From contig JAKAPJ010000007.1 of the NCBI GenBank assembly GCA_021807115.1, positions 1 to 54,768 on the forward strand: a stretch of 54,768 bases of DNA, written 5' to 3'. The DNA is from Microcaldota archaeon (GTDB taxonomy: Archaea; Micrarchaeota; Micrarchaeia; Micrarchaeales; Micrarchaeaceae). The position numbers were made by a program, and so were the translations under genes. Under the pieces are notes generated by a model, which ran no database searches, was not told where the DNA came from, and was given only the letters and a program-made list of their open reading frames with translations. This document shows, piece after piece, positions 15,574-22,650 of this stretch. The stretch's first letter is position 1. Each line of letters opens with the position of its first letter.

Positions 15574-15660
15574 GCGGAGGTGGCAGAGCTTGGCCAAATG
15601 CGCTGGGTTGAGGGCTCAGTGTCTTTAGTGACTGCTAGGGTTCAAATCCCTACCTCCGCA
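15574..15660 (+). tRNA. tRNA-Leu (anticodon GAG), inside the rpoD operon
   Basis: Acceptor GCGGAGG/CCTCCGC, discriminator A73 (a leucine identity element). Anticodon stem CTGGG/CTCAG with loop TTGAGGG (anticodon GAG), a long class II variable arm (15620-15635), and T-arm TAGGGTTCAAATCCCTA. No intron. It sits 9 nt after the rpoD stop and is very probably part of the same transcript. Confidence 0.95.
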
Positions 15661-15742
15661 AATGCTTAAATATGAGGCAATACAGAGAAATGACGTCGGC
15701 ATCCCCATTCGCGGGATTGCCGGCGCACGGACGGCACGGAAC

Positions 15743-16108
15743 ATGACAACAAAAGGCAAGGACTTGAAGAAGGAAAAGGAGGAGGAGTTTGCAATAGGCT
15801 ACGCCATAGCCAAGAGGATAGCGCAGGCGGTCGAAAGCGACAGGCTCAGCAAGATGCTCAAGGATGCCACGGTGAAGGCGAGCAGGACGGAGGAATTTCT
15901 CGACATAACATTCACGAAGTCAGGCATGTCAAAGGAGGACGCGAAGGCGCTGCAGCGCAAGATATCACGCGATGTCCAGGACATAATGCACTCAAGGGGG
16001 TGGTCGCTGCAGGAGACCAGCTATGACAGGGGCCTGAAGATGAGGTTCAGGAAGGCGCAGGCCAGGAGGCTGGACACCGGGCTTGTGATATCGCCGAGAT
16101 GGGAATGA
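15743..16108 (+). CDS. Hypothetical basic protein in the RNA polymerase/ribosomal operon
   Basis: A 121-residue, strongly charged protein of unknown function between tRNA-Leu and eL18. The frame is open from ATG 15662, directly after the tRNA, but a TATA-like CTTAAATA at about 15665 and the lack of conserved-looking sequence before residue 28 favour ATG 15743 (MTTKGKDLKKEKEEE). The protein has a helical N-terminus, a beta segment (EEFLDITFTKSGMSKEDA) and a basic C-terminus rich in Arg. Position between polymerase and ribosomal genes suggests a role with RNA or the ribosome, which is inference only. eL18 starts 4 nt after its stop. Confidence 0.65.
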   Translation: MTTKGKDLKKEKEEEFAIGYAIAKRIAQAVESDRLSKMLKDATVKASRTEEFLDITFTKSGMSKEDAKALQRKISRDVQDIMHSRGWSLQETSYDRGLKMRFRKAQARRLDTGLVISPRWE

Positions 16109-16112
16109 TTGC

Positions 16113-16460
16113 ATGGTCAATGCTGAAAAGAACAACCTGAAGGAATGGATCGAGGTGCTGGGCAGGGCTTCGGCTGGTGACAGGTACCAGGGGCTTTTCA
16201 GGAAGGTGTACTGGCTTGTGGCTGTGCCATCGCGCAAGCGCGGTGCGGTCAACCTCTACAAGATAAACAAGTATACGAAGGAGGGCGACAACGTCATAGT
16301 GCCGAGGAAAGTGCTGTCAGTGGGCAAGCTGGACCACAAGGTCAACATAGCCGCTCTGGAGTACTCCGATGGCGCCCTGAGGCAGCTCAAGGCTGCAGGC
16401 TGCAAGGTAAGCACCATAAAGGAGATGGTGGGGCAGAGCAAGATAAACGTAATAGTGTGA
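16113..16460 (+). CDS. rpl18e: Ribosomal protein eL18
   Basis: Large-subunit protein related to bacterial L15. The 115 residues have the family pattern: N-terminal helix (NLKEWIEVLGRAS), the basic loop AVPSRKRGAVNLYKINKYTK, then VIVPRKVLSVGKLDHKVNIAALEYS and a short C-terminus around GCKVSTIKEM. ATG 16113 is the natural start. It overlaps uL13 (GTGA) if the latter begins at GTG 16457. The position after rpoD is the standard archaeal order. Confidence 0.93.
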   Translation: MVNAEKNNLKEWIEVLGRASAGDRYQGLFRKVYWLVAVPSRKRGAVNLYKINKYTKEGDNVIVPRKVLSVGKLDHKVNIAALEYSDGALRQLKAAGCKVSTIKEMVGQSKINVIV

Positions 16461-16465
16461 CATTC

Positions 16466-16918
16466 ATGGACAAGATCAATCCGTCGGAATACGAGGTGTA
16501 CGACGCCAAGGCGAAGGTGGCGGGCAGGCTGGCCAGCACCGTTGCAAAAAGGCTCATGCTCGGCAAGAAGGTTGCTGTGGTCAACGCCGACGACTCAATA
16601 CTGAGCGGGCACAAGAAGGACATAATGGCCAAGTACAAGACCAGGCTCAATCTTCAGGAGAAGGAGAATCCGGAGCACTCGCCGTATTGGTCGAGGAGGC
16701 CTGACCTGCTCTTCAGGCGCATAGTGCGCGGCATGCTGCCGTACCACCGCAAGTCCACCGGGAAGGATGCCTACCACAGACTTGTGGTATTCAGGGGAAT
16801 TCCGGAAGAGTTAAAGAGCGTTAAGCCGATAGAAGTAGAGTCCAAGAACCCCAAGGCCATATATGCGGGTTCCATGAAGCTTTCCGAGCTATCTAAGCTC
16901 CTAGGATACAGCAGATGA
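16466..16918 (+). CDS. rpl13: Ribosomal protein uL13
   Basis: Binds 23S rRNA early in assembly of the large subunit. Characteristic stretches are VYDAKAKVAGRLASTVAKRL near the N-terminus, VVNADDSILSGHKKD, and the C-terminal-half motif RRIVRGMLPYHRKSTGKDA. 150 aa from ATG 16466; a GTG at 16457 overlapping the eL18 stop is an equally possible start. The TGA stop overlaps the ATG of uS9. Confidence 0.94.
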   Translation: MDKINPSEYEVYDAKAKVAGRLASTVAKRLMLGKKVAVVNADDSILSGHKKDIMAKYKTRLNLQEKENPEHSPYWSRRPDLLFRRIVRGMLPYHRKSTGKDAYHRLVVFRGIPEELKSVKPIEVESKNPKAIYAGSMKLSELSKLLGYSR

Positions 16919-17454
16919 TGTTCATGGCAGAAGAAGCAACAACTGGTGCGAAAAAGGACGCGGCGCCTGCGCCGCAGGCGGTGCAGCAGGCCACAGACGA
17001 CAAGGCCAAGAAGAAACCAGCAAAGCGCAGGCTCTCAAGGTCGAGGGCCAACGTCGTATCGGTGAAGGCGAAGCGCAAGGAGTCCAGGGCGCGCGCACAC
17101 GTGCGTGCGGGCAGCGGCATAATAAGGATAAACAAGCGCAGCATAGCATCAGTGGAGGCCGGTCCGATAAGGGACTTGATGCTCGAGCCGCTGATGATAT
17201 CACCAATAGCCAGGGACATGGCGACAAAGGTGGATATAAAGATCAATGTTTACGGCGGCGGCCTGACATCGCAGACGCAGGCGGTCAGGGGCGCCATAGC
17301 TAAGGGGCTCGTGGCGTTTTCAGGCAACGAGACGCTCAAGAAGGAGTTCCTCGCCTACGACAGGGCCCTGCTTGTCGACGACCCAAGGAGGGTCGAGCCA
17401 AAGAAGTTCAAGGGACCGAAGGCGAGGGCCAGGTTCCAGACTTCGTACAGATGA
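16915..17454 (+). CDS. rps9: Ribosomal protein uS9 with an N-terminal extension
   Basis: Small-subunit protein whose C-terminal tail reaches the P-site tRNA. The core from about residue 45 (VVSVKAKRKESRARAHVRAG) to the end DPRRVEPKKFKGPKARARFQ followed by TSYR is typical. The first 40 residues are an Ala/Lys/Gln-rich extension (EEATTGAKKDAAPAPQAVQQ) not found in ordinary archaeal uS9, like the tail on TFE in this window. ATG 16915 overlaps the uL13 stop (ATGA); ATG 16924 is a second choice. Confidence 0.94.
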   Translation: MMFMAEEATTGAKKDAAPAPQAVQQATDDKAKKKPAKRRLSRSRANVVSVKAKRKESRARAHVRAGSGIIRINKRSIASVEAGPIRDLMLEPLMISPIARDMATKVDIKINVYGGGLTSQTQAVRGAIAKGLVAFSGNETLKKEFLAYDRALLVDDPRRVEPKKFKGPKARARFQTSYR

Positions 17455-17488
17455 CCGCCGCAGTGCAACACACGAGAACAGTGAGCAT

Positions 17489-17758
17489 ATGAAACCTTTC
17501 AAGGCCAAGATTGTATCGGAACTAGAGGCGGCAAGGCATACGGACAACCACTGCCCATGCTGCAATGACACGATGCGCGCCCTGCCGCGGCGCGAGGAGC
17601 ACCCCCAGAAAATTGACATGTGCCTGCAGTGCGGGCACGTGGAGGTAAACGAGATGGAGACGATAAAGAAGAAGCTCGAGACAAGGAAGGATGCGGTCAT
17701 GTCCACGCTGAGAAAGCCGGCGGCCGCTCCGCAGCAAGGCCAGGATTATTATGCGTAA
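17489..17758 (+). CDS. Small zinc-ribbon protein
   Basis: An 89-residue protein of unknown function. It carries two Cys pairs, HCPCCNDTMRA (about residues 20-30) and DMCLQCGHVEV (about 45-55), expected to bind one zinc as a ribbon, followed by a charged helix (METIKKKLETRKDAV). I start at ATG 17489 (MKPFKAKIVSE), which follows the uS9 stop by 34 nt. It lies where archaeal operons go from uS9 to rpoN, so it is probably expressed with the transcription and translation machinery. It is too short and different to be rpoK or eS27. Confidence 0.7.
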   Translation: MKPFKAKIVSELEAARHTDNHCPCCNDTMRALPRREEHPQKIDMCLQCGHVEVNEMETIKKKLETRKDAVMSTLRKPAAAPQQGQDYYA

Positions 17759-17796
17759 GTGAGCAAGCAGGAAAATAATATCCACATGTGATTGAA

Positions 17797-17997
17797 ATGA
17801 TGATGCCCGTCAGGTGCTTCAGTTGCGGCGCAGTTGTCGCCGACAAGTGGGCCGAGTACGACAAGAGGGTAAACAAGGAGAAGGAGGACGCCGGCAGGGT
17901 GCTCGACGACATGGGAGTCAAGAGGTACTGTTGCCGTCGCATGTTCATAAGCAACGTGGAACTTATAGACGAGTTTATAGCAGTAAGCAAGAAATGA
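17797..17997 (+). CDS. rpoN: DNA-directed RNA polymerase subunit N
   Basis: Subunit N (Rpo10) is a zinc-bundle protein that binds D and helps assemble the polymerase. PVRCFSCGAVVADKW near the N-terminus and GVKRYCCRRMFISNVELID contain the four zinc Cys (CxxC and CC) and are almost invariant in the family. 66 aa from ATG 17797 (MMMPVRCF); the frame opens 9 nt earlier at GTG 17788. rpoK, which often follows rpoN, is absent; tRNA-Pro follows. Confidence 0.95.
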   Translation: MMMPVRCFSCGAVVADKWAEYDKRVNKEKEDAGRVLDDMGVKRYCCRRMFISNVELIDEFIAVSKK

Positions 17998-18028
17998 TTA
18001 TATAACCGAAGGCTAAAGAGATTAAGCA

Positions 18029-18118
18029 GGGGCCGTCTGCTAGCTTGGTAGGCTTCTACCTTGGGGTGGTAGCGACCCGAGTTCAAATGGCGCAAGCCTG
18101 AAAATCTCGGCGGCCCCA
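18029..18118 (+). tRNA. tRNA-Pro (anticodon GGG) with an intron in the T-loop
   Basis: Acceptor GGGGCCG/CGGCCCC with discriminator A, anticodon stem CTACC/GGTAG and loop TTGGGGT (anticodon GGG, Pro). The T-arm is interrupted: CCGAG TTCAAA at 18077-18087 is separated from T CTCGG at 18105-18110 by 17 nt. Removing them restores a perfect T-arm CCGAG-TTCAAAT-CTCGG. The gene sits between rpoN and uS2 in the operon, and the mature tRNA needs splicing at position 59/60. Confidence 0.93.
18088..18104 (+). other. 17-nt tRNA intron at position 59/60 with a perfect BHB motif
   Basis: The splice region folds as a complete bulge-helix-bulge. The outer helix is the T-stem CCGAG/CTCGG. The central 4-bp helix is TTCA (18082-18085) with TGAA (18099-18102). 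The two 3-nt bulges are both AAT (18086-18088 and 18103-18105). The inner helix GGC/GCC is capped by a GCAA tetraloop (18089-18098). Cutting after the second bulge base on each side, as archaeal endonucleases do, gives exactly the 17-nt intron and a standard T-loop. Confidence 0.88.
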
Positions 18119-18132
18119 AATATGTTGATAGA

Positions 18133-18801
18133 ATGGCTGAAGATGCAAAGCAGGCGGAACAACAGGTGCAGCAGTTCCTGGCCAACCAGAACGACTACCT
18201 TGAGGTGGGCATACACATAGCCACCAAGGTCAAGAGTTCAGGGATGGCCCGGTTCATCTACAAGGTAAGGGAGGACGGCCTGTACCTGCTGGACCTCAAG
18301 ACCATAGACTCCAGGATAGCGACCGCCGCAGGAATGATAGCGGCGTACAACGCCAAGGAGGTCGTGGTAACGGCGTCTAGGATATATGCCATAGTGGCCG
18401 CGGAGAAGTTCGCCAGCATAATAGGCGCAAACTTCATCAAGGGCAGAGTCACGCCTGGCGTGTTCACAAACCCGCACAGGGAGGACTACATGGATGCCAA
18501 ACTCATAGTCATCAGCGACTCCAGGAACGAGAAGCAGGCCGTGAAGGAGGCGAGCATGCAGAACATACCCATCGTCGCGCTCAGTGACACTGACAATTCC
18601 ACCAAGTTCGTGGACCTCATCGTCCCGTCGAACAACCGCGGCCGCAGGTCGCTGGCGTTCATCTACTTCCTGCTGGCCAGGGAGGTCCTGAAGCTAAGGG
18701 GCGACATAAAGTCATACGAAGAGTTCAAGTTCCAGCCCAGCGACTTCGAGGCGAAGACCGAGAGCAGGCCGGTCTTCCAGGCCCAGGCGGAGCAGTCTTA
18801 G
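18133..18801 (+). CDS. rps2: Ribosomal protein uS2
   Basis: Small-subunit protein at the mRNA exit side. Diagnostic parts are YLEVGIHIATKVKSSGMARF near the N-terminus, the Rossmann-like core GANFIKGRVTPGVFTNP, the conserved IVALSDTDN, and VDLIVPSNNRGRRSLAFIY. The 222 residues include a Gln-rich C-terminal tail. Last gene of the rpoD operon; start ATG 18133 is 15 nt after the tRNA-Pro gene. Confidence 0.96.
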   Translation: MAEDAKQAEQQVQQFLANQNDYLEVGIHIATKVKSSGMARFIYKVREDGLYLLDLKTIDSRIATAAGMIAAYNAKEVVVTASRIYAIVAAEKFASIIGANFIKGRVTPGVFTNPHREDYMDAKLIVISDSRNEKQAVKEASMQNIPIVALSDTDNSTKFVDLIVPSNNRGRRSLAFIYFLLAREVLKLRGDIKSYEEFKFQPSDFEAKTESRPVFQAQAEQS

Positions 18802-18813
18802 CGCCAGGACGTT

Positions 18814-19830
18814 TCATTTCCTAAGCGCGACTTTCGTGCCATCCAGCGCAGCTTGGTCGGGCTTGGGCGGATCCGTCCGCATCCACTTATAGCCGTAGTA
18901 GAACTTAAATGCGATGTCGGCCGCGGCCCTCGCCGCCTTGTGGTCGTTTTCTATTATCTCCGTTGTCCTCTGCCAGTCAATAAGGTCCCTCTGCGTCCTC
19001 TCTATGTCATACCCGTTGTGCGCGAACACGGCAAGCGCTATCATGGCGCCGACAGGATGCGTCTTTGTCCCCGCCTCCGCCTTATCGGACTCGGCTAGCA
19101 CATCCTCTATCCTGAGGTTGTGGTTTTTCCTCCTGAATGCCCTTGATGTGGCTATCACCACTCCCATTAGCTCGTTGGTCGACATCACCGCCATCATGGA
19201 CGTGACTATTTGCGCCCTCCTTGAATCAAGGTCCTGCACGGATCTGGATAGGTATGCGCCCTGGAAGAACAGCGCCGCCGCCTCCTTGGCGCTTTGCACG
19301 AAGAAACTTACGGCCGCATCCGACGCGCTTGTACTGTACTGCACTATCTGCGCCGGGCCCATGGCAATGCCGCCCGCGGCCCCCACAGGCACCCCTCCTG
19401 CGGTATACATCGCATGGAGGTGGTGGAGGTATTCATGTGCAAGTATCCCTGAGTCAACGTTGGTGCCGCCGAGGCGTAACATGCGGTTTATCCCCTCTGC
19501 CTCCGCGTCGCCTATCTGCGCGACCTTCAATATCCCGCCAGGCAGCGCCTCCGCTGGCACGTCCCCTATCCTTATTGTTATCTCCCCTCCATGATAAAAT
19601 GCCGGGTGCCTGGAAAGCTCCCTGTCCATGGCCTCTATGCTGCTGCGCGTCCTTAGGTTGAGCGCTGGCACATCTGGCGCGAACCCTATGGTGCGCTGCG
19701 CGTAGCACCTTGCGGACTCCAGCTCCGCCTTCATTGTCGCGGCATCCCCTACCGCCTTGGTTTCTGGTACCACACCCAGCATCGGTACAAAGGCAGCCTC
19801 TTTTCCCCTGTTGGATACCTTCTCTGGCAT
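18814..19830 (-). CDS. Putative metallopeptidase with HExxH motif (unknown family 1)
   Basis: A 338-residue protein with the zinc-protease motif AHEYLHHLHAMY (HEYLH at residues 132-136) on a predicted helix after a beta-containing N-terminal domain (GGEITIRIGDVPAEALPGG). A Gly/Ala-rich segment follows the motif (residues 142-155), then helical sequence. No signal peptide or clear membrane helix, so I expect a cytoplasmic protein. ATG 19830 (MPEKVSNRG) is preferred over the in-frame start at 19845 because AT-rich promoter-like DNA overlaps the latter. The third zinc ligand is not obvious. It is one of three HExxH proteins in this window that share little else. Confidence 0.6.
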   Translation of the reverse strand: MPEKVSNRGKEAAFVPMLGVVPETKAVGDAATMKAELESARCYAQRTIGFAPDVPALNLRTRSSIEAMDRELSRHPAFYHGGEITIRIGDVPAEALPGGILKVAQIGDAEAEGINRMLRLGGTNVDSGILAHEYLHHLHAMYTAGGVPVGAAGGIAMGPAQIVQYSTSASDAAVSFFVQSAKEAAALFFQGAYLSRSVQDLDSRRAQIVTSMMAVMSTNELMGVVIATSRAFRRKNHNLRIEDVLAESDKAEAGTKTHPVGAMIALAVFAHNGYDIERTQRDLIDWQRTTEIIENDHKAARAAADIAFKFYYGYKWMRTDPPKPDQAALDGTKVALRK

Positions 19831-19978
19831 AGTATATACCCACATTCCCAGATATTTAGACCTTTAAGCGACCACGTCATGCGCGGCGGCGGGCCTAAGA
19901 AATGCATAAAGATTTTCATGCATAATGGAATCTGAGTGCATGCGCACCATAGACGGGCGGAAAGGCGCAGGAACGCAA

Positions 19979-20884
19979 ATGTTCTCTCGTGTTAAATGCG
20001 CACCTGCGGGCAGGCGGCAGCAAGCATGCTGCAGGTCCCAGTCCGCTATGGAGTACCTCATGACCTACGGCTGGGCCATCCTTGTGATCGCGGTGGTGCT
20101 GGGCGTGCTCTTCCAGCTCGGCGTTTTCGGGGGCGCAAATCTGGCCCCCCGAGCCCAAGCGGGGAGCTGCCAGGTGCAGCGCACTGCCGCGGGGATATCG
20201 CTCGAGGGCATGTGCCAGGGCGAGATGCCGCAGTACGTTGCTACTTTCGGGGGCGGTTCCAGCACTGACATACAAGTATCCAGCCCATCTTCGTTCACCG
20301 CCCAGAACCTGACCGTCGCAGTGTGGGTGTACCCCACCACATTCTCGTTCCCGTGCTGCAGCAGGGGAAAGGTTGCAGGAAATAACTTTGGCGGCAACAA
20401 TGACTTCTATGTAGACATAAACTCCGGCGCCTACCCTGAGGCTTATGTTTACACCACCAGCTGGCACAACCTCCCCACCACTGGGGTGGTGCTGTCAACA
20501 AACACATGGTATTTCGTCGCCGAGACGTACAACGGTTTCTACCAAAGCATCTACTTCGACGGCGCGTACAACAACGGAGGTGCATGCGCATGCGGCAACC
20601 TACCCTCGCCCCAGGGGACGCTTGGGATAGGCGGAGGCGGGGGCGACAGCCCATTCGTAGGCGATATCGCAAACCTCCAGCTCTATAACACCACGCTCTC
20701 CGCAGCCGAGATAAAGGCCCTCTACCAGGAGGGGATAGGCGGCGCGCCAGTTAGGCCGCAGAGCATCATAGGCTGGTGGCCCCTCAACGGCGGCACAAAT
20801 GACTACAGTGGCGGCAACAACGACGGCCAGAACAACGGCGCCGGGTACACCAGCTTCTGGACGAACGGCTATTCCGCGCCCTGA
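19979..20884 (+). CDS. Secreted LamG-domain protein with class III signal peptide (copy 1)
   Basis: The N-terminus carries CRSQSAMEYLMTYGWAILVI, a class III pilin-type signal with one hydrophobic helix, preceded by a basic Cys-containing stretch. The rest is a LamG/concanavalin-like beta sandwich: LTVAVWVYPTTF, NTWYFVAETY and DIANLQLYNTTLSAAEIKAL are typical of the family, which binds sugars or proteins outside the cell. The C-terminus ends in a Gly/Asn-rich GWWPLNGGTNDYSGGNNDG region. Start uncertain: ATG 19979 or 19925. It is followed 7 nt later by a paralogue. A surface adhesin or pilus-tip role is likely but inferred. Confidence 0.8.
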   Translation: MFSRVKCAPAGRRQQACCRSQSAMEYLMTYGWAILVIAVVLGVLFQLGVFGGANLAPRAQAGSCQVQRTAAGISLEGMCQGEMPQYVATFGGGSSTDIQVSSPSSFTAQNLTVAVWVYPTTFSFPCCSRGKVAGNNFGGNNDFYVDINSGAYPEAYVYTTSWHNLPTTGVVLSTNTWYFVAETYNGFYQSIYFDGAYNNGGACACGNLPSPQGTLGIGGGGGDSPFVGDIANLQLYNTTLSAAEIKALYQEGIGGAPVRPQSIIGWWPLNGGTNDYSGGNNDGQNNGAGYTSFWTNGYSAP

Positions 20885-20891
20885 TGATTGC

Positions 20892-21776
20892 ATGAGGTCC
20901 CAATCAGCAATGGAATATCTCATGACCTACGGCTGGGCGATACTCGTCATAGCCGTTGTCCTGGGCGTGCTGTTCCAGCTGGGGGTATTCGGCTCCGCGA
21001 ACCTCGCGCCCAAGGCAAAGGCCGGGCAGTGCCAGGTGCAGATAGTGGGCAGCGGGTCCTCCACGACCCACCAGCTCGCGGGGCTGTGCAGCCCAGAGCT
21101 GCCGCAGTACGTGGCGCAGTTCGGCGGCAATTCCTACATATACATACCATCGCATGTCACTCCCGGCGGTGTAACCACGGCATTCAGTGTTTTCGCCTGG
21201 GTATATGTCCCCGTCGCACCAAACGGCGACTCGCACGGGGGCGTGGTTGAGCAGGAATGCAGCGGCACATGCACGTGGTTCGTGGAGCTTGTAAGCAACG
21301 GTGCGGGCAGCGTTTCCCCCTGCTACTACTATGACGGCTCAAACTACAACTGGTGCTCGTATTCCACGCCGCTGGACTTCCCCCTGGACACATGGGAGTT
21401 CGTCGGGTTTGTTGTGACGAGTAGCAACATATACGCATATGCTGATAACCAGGAGGTCACGGTCGGCGCCTCATACGCGACAAATTCCCTTGCGGTTTTC
21501 CCTACATGGATCGGCACAAGGGGGGACGGGATATGCGGCACGTGCATAACTGGAGATATCGCCGACGTACAGGCGTACAATGCGTCCCTGACGCAAGCCG
21601 AGGTGGATGCGCTATACATGGAGGGGATAGGCGGCGCGCCAGTGCGCCCGCAGAACCTGACGGGATGGTGGCCGCTCAACGGCAACACCAACGACTACAG
21701 TGGCAACAACAACAACGGCCAGAACAACGGTGCCAGCTATAGCAGCTTCTGGACCAGCGGGTATTCCGCGCCATGA
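20892..21776 (+). CDS. Secreted LamG-domain protein with class III signal peptide (copy 2)
   Basis: A tandem paralogue of the preceding gene. It starts cleanly at ATG 20892 with MRSQSAMEYLMTYGWAILVI, showing that the signal begins almost at the first residue. The LamG core (TAFSVFAWVYVPVA, DTWEFVGFVV, DIADVQAYNASLTQAEVDAL) and the terminal repeat GWWPLNGNTNDYSGNNNNGQ match copy 1 closely, while the middle differs, as expected for a diversified binding surface. Cys pairs (CSGTC, CGTC) suggest disulfides outside the cell. 294 aa. Cotranscription with copy 1 is likely. Confidence 0.82.
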   Translation: MRSQSAMEYLMTYGWAILVIAVVLGVLFQLGVFGSANLAPKAKAGQCQVQIVGSGSSTTHQLAGLCSPELPQYVAQFGGNSYIYIPSHVTPGGVTTAFSVFAWVYVPVAPNGDSHGGVVEQECSGTCTWFVELVSNGAGSVSPCYYYDGSNYNWCSYSTPLDFPLDTWEFVGFVVTSSNIYAYADNQEVTVGASYATNSLAVFPTWIGTRGDGICGTCITGDIADVQAYNASLTQAEVDALYMEGIGGAPVRPQNLTGWWPLNGNTNDYSGNNNNGQNNGASYSSFWTSGYSAP

Positions 21777-21788
21777 AAGATCGCGGCG

Positions 21789-22649
21789 CTATTTCTGCGC
21801 GCTGTACTGGTAGAATCCCTCACCTGTCTTCCTACCCAGCTTCCCGGCCTGCACCAGCTCCTTGAGCATCCGCGCCGGCACAAACTTCTCATCCATCGTC
21901 TCCTCGTGTATGGACTCCATTATATGCACGCATACGTCAAGCCCTATGAGGTCGGCCAGCTCCAACGGGCCCATAGGGTGGTTGAAGCCGAGCTTGGCCA
22001 CCGTGTCTATCCCATCCTTGTCGGCCACGCCGTTCTGCAGTGTCAGCACCGCCTCGTTTATCAGAGGCATGAGTATCCTGTTCGACACGAAGCCCGGCGC
22101 GTCGTTCACCTTTACCGGGGTCTTGCCCAGCGCGGCTATGAACGCCATCGAGCGGTCTATCGTGCCCTTCGATGTGCTTTTGCCCACCACGACCTCCACA
22201 AGCTTCATCGCCGGGACCGGGTTGAAGAAGTGCAGCCCTATGAGCCGGCCCTGGTCAAGGAAGACGAAGGCAAGCCTGCTTATGAGTATCGACGACGTGT
22301 TTGTGGCGAGTATCGCGTCCTTGTCCGCGAGCCGCTCCATCGCGTGCAGAACCTCTTGCTTCAGCTTGAGCTGCTCCGGCACCGCCTCTATCACTATGGC
22401 CGCGTCCCTGATATCCTCCATCCGAAAAGACGTCTTCAGCTTCAGGAGGAATGCGGCCTTCTGCTCCGGCGTGAGCCTGCCGCGCGCTATCATCTTGTTG
22501 AGCGTCTCGTCCAGCCTTGCCTCCCCCTGCTTCATTGAGTCCTCGCTCCTGCTGACAAGCACAACGCCGAAGCCTGACTGCAGGCATGCTATGGCTATCC
22601 CGTTGCCCATCTGTCCTGCGCCTATTACGGCAATCTCCTTATCGTTCAT
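21789..22649 (-). CDS. hbd: 3-hydroxyacyl-CoA (3-hydroxybutyryl-CoA) dehydrogenase
   Basis: NAD-dependent oxidation of 3-hydroxyacyl-CoA to 3-ketoacyl-CoA. Rossmann motif IAVIGAGQMGNGIAIAC at the N-terminus, catalytic His in GLHFFNPVPAMKLVEVV with the partner Glu, FVSNRILMPLINEAV, and GFNHPMGPLELADLIGLD in the C-terminal domain. 286 aa from ATG 22649, the single-domain bacterial/archaeal length. The stop of the thiolase gene lies 2 nt upstream, so the three genes enoyl-CoA hydratase, thiolase and this one form an operon. Confidence 0.93.
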   Translation of the reverse strand: MNDKEIAVIGAGQMGNGIAIACLQSGFGVVLVSRSEDSMKQGEARLDETLNKMIARGRLTPEQKAAFLLKLKTSFRMEDIRDAAIVIEAVPEQLKLKQEVLHAMERLADKDAILATNTSSILISRLAFVFLDQGRLIGLHFFNPVPAMKLVEVVVGKSTSKGTIDRSMAFIAALGKTPVKVNDAPGFVSNRILMPLINEAVLTLQNGVADKDGIDTVAKLGFNHPMGPLELADLIGLDVCVHIMESIHEETMDEKFVPARMLKELVQAGKLGRKTGEGFYQYSAQK

Positions 22650-22650
22650 G

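Noticed and set aside
17489-17758. eS27 or rpoK, which are missing from their usual places
   Set aside because: The Cys spacing and the remaining sequence do not match eS27, and rpoK has no such zinc ribbon.
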